Positions 11,801 to 22,300 of a DNA stretch of 30,933 nt are shown one piece after another (position 1 is the stretch's first letter; the number at the start of each line of letters is the position of its first letter). The notes beneath the pieces are model-generated. The model worked only from the letters and a program-made list of their open reading frames with translations. It searched no databases and was not told the origin of the DNA. The position numbers and the translations under genes are program-made. The DNA is taken from NCBI GenBank assembly GCA_003427395.1, contig BFEA01000089.1, positions 230,007 through 260,939 on the forward strand, read 5' to 3'. This DNA comes from Chara braunii (lineage: Eukaryota > Streptophyta > Charophyceae > Charales > Characeae).

Positions 11801-14800
11801 ACTAACATTGCAATCTACTGCCTGAGGATACCAACCAGCAACTGCAACTTCGTGTTTGTTTGTTTGTTTTTTAAGAAAAGGGGGTGCCCCCTAACACTAT
11901 TAGGGGTCACATGGGCTGGGTAGTGCATATTCCCTTCTTCCCTTTTTCACAAACGGGTCCTTATGGGCCTAGCTCCATCCGCCGCCAGCTCTGAATCATA
12001 CATTGTGTACACACGCTTAAACCACAAGTACACCGCCCAGGAAAACTTTTGAGGCCAAAATGAGTCATTCCTAAAAGTTAGGGGACTCGCCCCAGGGCAG
12101 ACCTGGGGGCAGGCAGGAAAACAAAAAAAATACCCGCACATCAGGATTAGCACTGGCACCGCACGGGACAAAATTCAAAATTCCGCCGGCCCCCAGGCCC
12201 ACCCTGGGGCGAGTCCCCTAACTTTTAGGAAGACTCATTTTGGCCTCAAAAGTTTGCCTGGGCGGTGTACTTGCGCTTAACTACCCCACCTTACATACCC
12301 AGCCCATGTGTCCGAATGGTACACCCACGTAACTCTGGACAAACAGACCTCATTTCAAATCCTGATGGAAGGGATACATAAAATCACTCGGCATTACCTA
12401 GGGTTGGTCAATTCCATGATGATCCCACAAGGCCGTCGCCCTTTCAAGGGGGGGAAAAAAACTTTGAAAAAGGAAACAACAAAAGAACTTCGCTCATCAA
12501 GTAGCAGAAGAGTTTCCAAGCCACAACACAGCTGACCATCATTCAGATACGAGTGAATGGATAAATTTCATTAAAGAATGCACATACTACATACCAGAGG
12601 CATCTCATCGATATCTGGATCCTCCTCGTGCTCAACAATCCAATTTACAGCAGCTTCAACGTCCTCACGTCCTGTGAACATATGACCCACAGTAGGACAC
12701 ACCACAAAAACCAGACATTAATTGAAGATGATGGCATATAAGGGGCATGAAAAAAATGGATGGTCACTTCATAGCCACACTCACAATAAAGGGTCCGAGA
12801 ACGACGTCTGCTCTTCGCACATGTGCATTAAGGAGCATGATAAAACTACGATGCTTGGCAAAGGAAATGCAAAAACCACACTCTAGAGCAGAACAGCAAG
12901 ACTACAGTGGCGAGTACTTTGGGAAACACACAATGGTGTAAAGTTGCGGTCACAGCCGCTGGTACTCCCGTCTTCACGAGAATTCAATTTCACTGAGCCC
13001 ATGTTGGAGACAGCGGGGCAGTCGTTACACCATTCGTGCAGGTCGGTACTTATGCAACACAATTGTGTTGACTCGCAGAGGGAAGACCTGACCACCTCCC
13101 TTGCTCCTCCTCCAGGCTTTGGGAAATTCATACACCGTTCATTCACACCAACAGAACATGGAGCTTGCTCCTCCTCCAGGCTTTGGGAAATTCATACACC
13201 GTTCATTCACACCAACAGAACATGGAGCATCAGCCCAGTCCAAGACCCACAATTACTCCCTGTGTGCCATTCTACGGTCTCGAGGATTGAGAGTCAGATA
13301 CTGAAGTACAGGGATCATCAGGCTCCTAAAGTACAGGGAACACAGAGAACGTTCAGTAGTCACATACAGAGAAGGTATAGTTCTGGTTGCCATTTCCTGT
13401 GTTCCTGCAGAAGTGGAGGAAAGAGGCATAAGGTCCGCATACCTCTAGTTGGGAAGTAACACCTTTCGTTGGACATACAGGGGTAAGGGATCAACCCACC
13501 TACCAAACGGCATGGTCAGTGATCTTCCTCTGGTCAAGCCCAAATTAATTACAGATGCCACTCTTGTATACTTTTGGTGCCAAGCCCAAATTTATACACG
13601 CCAAACACCCCTCCGCTACACATCTGACAACCATATTTCTGCCTACCGAAATGTGTTCCTTGTTCGCCAAGAGGGGCGCAGAAGGAAATCGACGCGCATG
13701 ACACCACACTATCAATAGGGTTATCAACGGTTGGAAACCGTTGATAAAGTGCGTCAGGAGGCAGACATTAGGCATATAAAAAAATGCAGAACAGAACCAG
13801 GATTTTGATATTTTACAACTGTGTAGATGGCAGCAGACAGAAAGAAAGCAAAGAAAAAGTTACAAACATTTCCTATATGGATAGATCATCTCGACGAACA
13901 CAGACGGTCCTGAAAGCCTATTCAGGACAGGTGTCCTCGTCAGATAGCCCACTTACTTGTGCCAACCTTTTTCCTTTTTTAATTTGGGGCTCTTTGTTCC
14001 TGGCTCCTTTCTTTGCCAGGGAGCATCAATCTGGCCAGTGGCAAGTCATATATGATCAATTGAACAGGACTCCATTTGTACCGACCTACCACGTCAAGCT
14101 CAAATAAAAACAGCCAAAGAAGAACCCAACAGACCATCCAGTGTGATTACCCCTTCAACAGATTCGATGCTGAATGATGCATTTTACTACCCAAGGTCGG
14201 AATGAATTCCGACAAACAGCAATTTTCTCCCCGCTTCTGCAGAAGAAGATAGACATATTTGGAGCATCATGAAGGGATTTGGGGGTATATACACAGCACC
14301 CCACATTCACATTCAAACAAAAGTGTAAAACACCCTAATTCGACTTCCAAAAAGTCGCGCAATTTCAGCCCTTTCGTCATAGATGTCACTTCTTTGTATT
14401 ACAACAGACATATTGTCCTTTTTTTGCTGCCATAAGGGCTAGTAATAAAGATTACGTGTGCTTTGAGCATCCTGTCTCGTTACTCTGGCGAGTAATACAG
14501 ATGATGACCGCAGGTTGACAGCTGTTAGGATTGATAGTTTTTGAGTGAGCTTACCACAAAAATGCAAAGCCCGTGTTGCTCTAGCTTTGGGAAACCCCAT
14601 TTCTTCAAGCTCGGCCAACACTGTCCGATTCACCATTGGGACCACCATCTCAACACCTCCTGAGGAAAACCAGATGAACATACCAGTCAGAACTCAAACT
14701 CAGGTACGAAGAATCAAGACCATACTTGCAACCGCGCACGCACAGAGTGTGATACGGAAGAGCTGGAAAAAGAAGAAAAAACATGTTTTCGAGTTTGATA

Positions 14801-16425
14801 AATCCAACGAATACGATTTTGAGGACGCGTCTCAGCCAACGCTGCTCAAAGTACAGACGCTTCATGAAAACTGCACAATAGCCGTCCAGTTTAAAAACCC
14901 TACAACACAACGGATCCGTAACTCCATGCACCATTCTCCCAGTTCTTTTTCTTTGCGGGAAGAGGGAGGGTGGGGGAGATATCTCGAGTTCTGTGGGTCA
15001 TACTTCCACCAGGGCCATGCTCACATTGTGTATACATTGTTCCGTCACGATGCATTCCGGCACGATGCGCCCTTCTCCAAGTTCCCTTTTTCTTTGGTGG
15101 GTGGGTGGGNNNNNNNNNNNNNNNNNNNNNNNNNNNNNNNNNNNNNNNNNNNNNNNNNNNNNNNNNNNNGGACCTTTCTCGGGTTGTTCATGTCAAACTT
15201 GCACAGGGACTATGCTAATTTTGTGTGCCTTGTTCCAATTTTAACGGATGTCCCAATGAACAACCTAGGCTTTGTGAAAACTGCACCAGGCTACCCGATA
15301 CCAAAAGCCTCAAAACCCTACGAGCCTTCCTTTCCTGAATGCATCTAGCAGCATGTGGCCAGCAGAAGACGACGGCACTGGACATACCATACCACCAATA
15401 CCTGTCCCGGCTACGTTCTTCCAACGTGTTCGTTAACACGGCGTGACGTCTTCCAGGGCTCCGCCTGCCGAAACAGAAGTATGGTGGCGCCAATCAAAAA
15501 ATTGTGCCGGTTCAAGAAAAATTGGCGCGCTTCAGAAAACCAGCTCGAGGAAAAGAGACGCCAAGGTACTGGTGGTTTGAAGTGCGGTCTTGTCCTCATA
15601 GAAGCGGATGATGATGATGAGGGCCAGGTGTGAACGAGTGCTACATCGGTGCTATGTCACAGACCTGGTCGACGATCATTCTCTGCTTTCTAAGCACAAA
15701 GACAGCACAAGTGGTACCCGGTCCTCGTCTGGATTTGTGAAAGCTGAAAGCTGTGAGCATAAACAAAAAAAAAAAATTAAAAAAAATCACTGCAGAGCAT
15801 TAAATGATTGAACAACTTGGTGCATAGAGCCAGTTCACTTCTCCACTACACCATATGTTCCACTCCCCACCCCCCACCCCTCCTCTTCCAATAATTTAAT
15901 TAATGACCAGTGGGAAACCCCGACAAAAACGCAAGATAGATGAGTGCCTTCGTGCAGGGACCTTCTTCCATTTTTTTAATATGAAAATCCATGCCCCCTG
16001 GCGGGCATGGTCATATTATACGCATTCATTGTTTGAATTTGGACAGGTTTTGTTTTGGCTTCTTTTTTAGGTTCCTGGCCTGTCATGCTTCTCTCGGTGT
16101 ACTAGTGTATAGCGGACATGACAACACGCAAACCCACACCCACACACGGCTGAGTGGGTGTGTAGTGTTTTTTTTTTTTTTGTCTCACACTTACTCCCAT
16201 TCTGTTACTCATATTCCTGTCAGGGGTTTGAACCGACAGTCTGCTAGGATTGCAGGGTCAGTGTGAGTAAAGCCGGCCACTTTTTTCAGGCCTATCGCTA
16301 ACTCTGGGCAACGTCCTCATCACTCAAATGCGTCCTTGGAAGACTTCCTGGATTCAGTGAAACTCCGACGAAAGTCTGACACAGTCATGCTTGTCTTTTC
16401 CGTAGTTGTGTATAACAAACATGAC

Positions 16426-16462
<37 letters not shown>

Positions 16463-17983
16463 GCACACACGTAACCATGAACACAAACAAACAAACACTC
16501 ATCGCATTGTCTCCCAATTGGAACCGGAAAAACAACAGCAGCATGAGTTTCGGATTTTGAAAAGCCATGCTAGAAGCAAGCACTGTGTAAAAGTACCCAA
16601 GAGGTTCGTAGGCGAAAGGGAGGAAGGGGAACTGGAGAAAGAGGAAGGCCGGTAATGCATCAACAAACCAGAGCCAGGTGAACTTGGGCGACATCACCTG
16701 CTTCGCCCTCTGTTGCCATTTCGACGTCAGTCTGCCCTGCCTGGGGCTCTGCAGATTCCAACACGGGCCTCAAAGACTCGACGGGTTTCTTCTCCTTCTC
16801 CACAACCAATTGAACTGCGGTTGATGATTCCTTCGTTTTGTCGACAAAATCAGCATGTTGAGTCCGCTTTGTATGCAGATCTGCTTCCTAAGCCCACAAA
16901 ACGAACAAGTACCCGTCAAGACCCCAAAAAGACATCAGGGGACAGAATAAACAATCCAGTCACACGAAGAAGTTGCACTATGTGCTTTAACAACAACCAA
17001 GCAAAAGAAAAAGGAAAGAAGAACAGGGAAACACACAAAAAAAAAAAAAAAAAAAAAAAAACAGACATCTTACATCACGTCACCTCATAAACGACAACAG
17101 CTAATTCGGTTCGATCAAAGCACCACAGACTTGAATCTCTCTAAACAGGATACCGACACAACTTTCCGAAACAAATCCAGGTGCAATTCACGGAGGGTTG
17201 AGATCGAATCAAGAGAAAATAGGAGTAATTTCACAGGACAGAAGGTCAAGGGGGGATAAAATGACGGAGGCGATTCAAGGGGAAGAACTAGAGGGGAAGG
17301 ATTAATGGAGGGAGGTGGGGGGAATCAGGAGGTGAGGGAGAATGCGTGGAACCTAAGGAAGAGAGGGCAGGGAGGAGGAATGGAGTTCTTTTTAACAAAG
17401 AATTACAAGGACGATTCGAGGGTTGCTGGGAAATTCAAGAAGATTTCGTTTGAAAAAAAGAATTTGTGAAGAAGGATTCGTGGAATGGAAACCCGGCCTA
17501 CGAAATTTTCGGAGGCCCAGGGCCGTAGATAAATCCAATCGGCGGCGGGCGGTCTCCGAAAAGGGCCCGCGGCCGATAGCTGGATGTACTGGTAGTTTAG
17601 ACTAGCGAGAGGATGAGATAGATGAGTACTGGCAAGAAAATGAGATAGATGAGAGAAGAATATAACTAATTTTACCCACAAAAAAAAAAGAAAAAAAAAA
17701 GAGGCATTTATACTTTTATTACACACGTGAAAGAAAAAAGAACGAGTGAAAAGGTATCCAGTGACTTCCGATACATACCGTCTTGCTTCTGCAAGGTTTT
17801 CCACACGTGGCACAGACCAAACTCAGGACCTGTCACATAGAAAATAAACGTTCAAACAGTTGTCACTCACAGATCCGTTGCTGTCTCAATCTCACACCCT
17901 CAGCTCTGCCATGAAACGCGCGCACGTGCGCACACACACTCGCACACAGCAGTCCTTCAATGCATAGCAAACTTCCCTTATCC

Positions 17984-18039
<56 letters not shown>

Positions 18040-19306
18040 ACCTCTCTGTGCATGCGGGTATACCACCCTCGCTCTTCATCGACCGTAGTGATTGTGTGAG
18101 CATGGGTAAGTTTAATGATAGTAATGTTCCATTTACACTTTCTCGGCAGCTGGCACCCACATGCCATACGCGCTGGACGCAGGCCCAAGTGGTAATAAGC
18201 ACGCAAATGCCACAGAGATAGACGCGTACTCGCTCCGAGAGTCTAGAAATTTCCGATCAACAACTTTAAATTCACTAATATTTCGCTACGTTAAACCACA
18301 AGTACTTCCTATAGTCGTTCCCATTAATGCGCCATGATTTTACGAAAAGTATGGGCTACTACAGGAGCGCCCAAATTCATCCGACTACAAACGTTTCTAC
18401 TCTATTTTTTCCCGCGGCCGATAGCTGGGCCAAGTACTGGTGGTTTAAAAGGATGGAGACGGTGAAAACACTCACGCGAACTTTCGGGTGCATGATTAAC
18501 ATCAACACGATCCGCTTCGAAAAAACAACCTTTATCTTTCTTCCTTCGTACTTAAGAAATCATGTTATATGTTGACGGCTCTCCTTGATGACGATGATGA
18601 TCATGATGATGGTGACGATGACGACGACCTCAATAACCACGATAACCATTATGCCATGTGACAACATGTGACAAAAACGAGGGTTCAGCCTCCTGATGAG
18701 TCGGTGCAACTCCGACGAAACAATCTTGCAATCATCAGTTTATTAAAAAAAAAAAAAAACTAGGATACACGACGATCGCTCAATGACAAATCATATGATT
18801 GATAGCGGGCGGTGATGAGACGGTGTGATGATGGTGATGAGGATGATAAAGGAAAAAAATCGAGCACGACGATGAGAAAACGGCAAAGATGACGTCGATG
18901 GCTATCACACCCATGACGAAGACGACGACCGTAATGAGAGCCATGATGACGAGTGACGATGACAACGACCATGACAAGCCATGATGATAATGATGATGAT
19001 GACGAGTGGTCGTAGTGATAACGACGGCGATGACGATGACGATCATGATGATGACAACGACGGCAATGATGATGATTTCCAAAAATCGTGGGGGTGCTCA
19101 TAACGACTATCACCTTAACGATGATTACGATAAAAATGTCGACGTTGATGGTGAAGGTGATAAACACGATGGCAATGCTGATAATGATTAACGGTGACGA
19201 CAATAATGATGACGATGATGATGGAGATGACGATTACTAACCGCAGCATCGAGAGGTCCAAAACAGATGCCGATGGTAAGTGTTGCATGCCAGAAGCGCA
19301 CAAAAA

Positions 19307-19349
<43 letters not shown>

Positions 19350-22300
19350 GTCATCGTCATCATCGTCATTTACCACCGTCGTCATCATCGAGATCATAAT
19401 CGCAATACAATACAATCACTAAATATGAGGAGAGAACAAGCGGCTTGCAGAGAGAGAGAACAAACTGAGAACAATCTGTAATGATATTGCTAGCTAAGAT
19501 GACCAAGATGAATTTTCCAGTTCAACCAAAAAGAAAAAGAAAAGAAGAAAAGGGCATGCCTGCGAAGACGGTTAATGCACCGAGAAGAGACGATTTTTTT
19601 TTTTTTGGGGGGGGGGGAAGGCGCTGGCGACAGCGATAATTACCGTCTTCAACCCGGAAAGAACCCGCGGTCATTATAGCTGTATTATTTTGGGCAATTT
19701 TCAGTCTATATACAGCTATAACGACACGGCCGTTCTATTCGGGTATAGGTCAGCTAGAACGACACTCGCGTTCTATTCGGGTAAAGGTACAGCTATAACG
19801 ACCGGGCGTTCTATTCGGGTATAGATAGGTACAGCTATAACGACCGGGCGTTCTATTCGGGTAAAGACGGTAGGGCACTAACGAATAACCTGACGAGAAG
19901 TCGAAAACAACGCTCGATGAAGACGAGATGGCGATCGGGACGATGATGACGCGATGGCGATCAGGACGATGATGACATGATGGCGATCGGGAGGATGATG
20001 AAGCGATGGCGATCGGGACGATGATGACGCGATGGCGACTGGGACGACGAGGACACGAGGGTGATTGGGAGTTGGGCGAAATATGGAGCTGCCAAGAAAA
20101 CTGCGCAGATATCCAACAACTAAAAAAATCATAGCAAAAAAATCAAGACCTTTATTTTATTTTTTTCACGAAGCTATATACTCTCCTCTCAATATACCTC
20201 CCACTACCTACCTAACTAGGAATGATGCACACCTTGATCTACCCTCCAACGGGCTAGCTACACTAGAAAGGGTTTTGGGTTAAGCCTATCCCCCCCCCCC
20301 CTCAGAGAGTTGAAAACCCCTGACAACGGGTGGCATTCCCCACCCACCAACCAATCAGGAGGGACAAGCTGACTATCTCAGGTGGTGATCGCGCAGCGCG
20401 CCTCAGGAGGTGTGGGGGCTCGATTGGGGACTGTAGGTAATCGAAACCACAACCTCCTGAATGCCGCTTTCGTGCTCTACTGAGCTACGCCGCTACCTTC
20501 TTCCCCCGAGTACAACGTACGGTCATTATTGCTGTATCTAGACTGAAAGATCGCTCAAATGCAGCTATAATTACCGTACGTTGTATTCGGGGGAAGAAGG
20601 TAGGCCGATATCCAAGACTCTTATAAACAAAACAAAACAAACCGAACGAAATAAAAGCAGCATGGTAGACACAATGGGCCTCCACTTCAGAACACTCTGC
20701 ATGCATTAAGCCTTTACTACGTAGTTGTGCATGCACCGCTCCCCATCCGCCAACAGTTGGAATGCATCTGGGCAGAATTCTGTCCAGATGCCTTCAGAAT
20801 CTTGGCGGATGGCGAGTGGTGCCTAGGCACTGGTAAAGACATTAAAATCAAATAAAACGGTGGTTCCAGTTTTACTGTATCCTTTTTTTTTTCTTTTTTT
20901 TTCTTTTAAAGTAAACTGTCCCTCCAGTGCTAGCGATGCTGATAAGAGCAGTCACCGCTAGCACCTGGGGATAGGCTCCATCTACTCCGTTCTTTTTTCC
21001 TTTTTTTTTTTTTCAATTTATCCTACTCGCAGGTCACAGTTCAATATTTCCTCGGATGACCTCCTCCTCCTCCTTACCGTCTTCCCCCGAACACAACGCA
21101 CCCTCACTAGGACACTGTACATGACCGCACGGATAGCGTGTATACATTATCATGACCAGGGTGCGTTGTGTTCGGGGAAAGACGGTAGTCCCGATATACA
21201 CCGTGTTTTCCCGATTAACACATCCGGCCAAACACACTTGGCCTGCACGATCTGCTTTTTTTTCCTTCCTTCCTTTTTTTTTTGTTCTTTTCTTTTTTCC
21301 TTTCTTTTTTTCACTCCACGTCCAAGGAGCTTTTTGATGATCGAGAGGGGCCTGGCCACATGTTTTCCATCCCCCGAGCGATCAAGCAAGCAACTCCGAA
21401 GCACTCGCGTCGGTCTAGATATATCCCTACCCGTCTTCACCCGAATAGAGCGCCCGGTCAATGTATGCGTATTTCGGGCAACTTTCATTCCACATGCAGC
21501 GATAATGACCAGGCGTTCTATTCGGGTGAAGACGGTAGGTTAGCTAACCCGCGCTGAAGCAATTCTGCGACAATCGGAAAAGAGAGACGAGAGAGAGAGG
21601 GAGAGAGAGAGGGAGAAAGAGGGAGAAAGAGGGAGAGAGAGGGGGAGAGAGAAAAGAGAGAGAGAGAAACGGTGAGAGCACGAGAGTTTCCATTTCCGAA
21701 ATTTTAATCAGAGTTTGCGCAGCGTGGCGCGTCGTCATCGAGGGCCACCTACCCCCTCCTCAAGGATTGGGGACGTGAACAAACTCGACCAGCTCACACT
21801 GCCCTCGTGATTAGAGAATTTATGACCGACGAAGAATCAACGGACGAATCAAAACAACCATGTTTGAGTAGTTACTCCACACCTCTTCCCGCGCCAATCT
21901 TGATTGATTGATTGAATTGATAGATTGCTTGATCGACTCGATTGATTGATTGATTGATTGATTAAGAATTCGTGATTGGAACTAATTGATTGGTCGATTG
22001 ATTATTGATTCATTATTTCACTCAGTCGAAAACACTCTTCTGATCACTTGCAACCGATTGAATTGACTGACAAATTTCATTGTTTGATGGATTGATCGAT
22101 TGACAGATTAGTTGCCTGATGTATGAACTGATGGACTGATCGATCGATTGATTGGCTGAGTGATTGAATGGTTCGATGACAGCAATCGATCGACAAAGAT
22201 CCAAACACTTGCTCAACAACAATCCATCGACAAAGATCCAAACACTTGCTCAACAACAATGATTGAATAGTCGGATGAATGATTCGTCGTCTAGAAATTA

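Larger units (their letters stand above)
10713..12594 (-). other. Intron 5 (1.9 kb)
   Basis: It contains a 264-base TTAA-family foldback (12017-12280) with arms of about 85 bases, and a 28-base tandem duplication (11092-11147). The remainder has no recognisable gene or repeat. Confidence 0.7.
14660..16697 (-). other. Intron 3 (2.0 kb)
   Basis: It contains a TTAA-family element (15389-15580), two tandem U6-like pseudogenes around a 60-base gap (14979-15261), a SINE-like head (about 16.2 kb), a CA microsatellite (16427-16459), a perfect 8-bp hairpin CCATGCCC/GGGCATGG (15990-16011) and a degenerate relative of the hammerhead core near 16350-16375. The acceptor side has a pyrimidine-rich tract ending CCTCAG. 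Confidence 0.75.

Noticed and set aside
13101-13228. CRISPR-like direct repeats
   Set aside because: Two adjacent copies without spacers, in eukaryotic DNA; a plain tandem duplication.
14646-14648. ATG in exon 4 as the start of the protein
   Set aside because: Exons 1-3 encode the family's zinc-finger region and splice in frame to exon 4 upstream of this ATG.
14545-15348. Plus-strand open frame of 267 codons
   Set aside because: It is antisense to exon 4 and runs through 60 undetermined bases and U6-like sequence, so it is an artefact.
18760-19481. Open frames with Asp, His, Ile or Met runs
   Set aside because: Simple triplet-repeat translation in several frames at once; no sign of coding selection.
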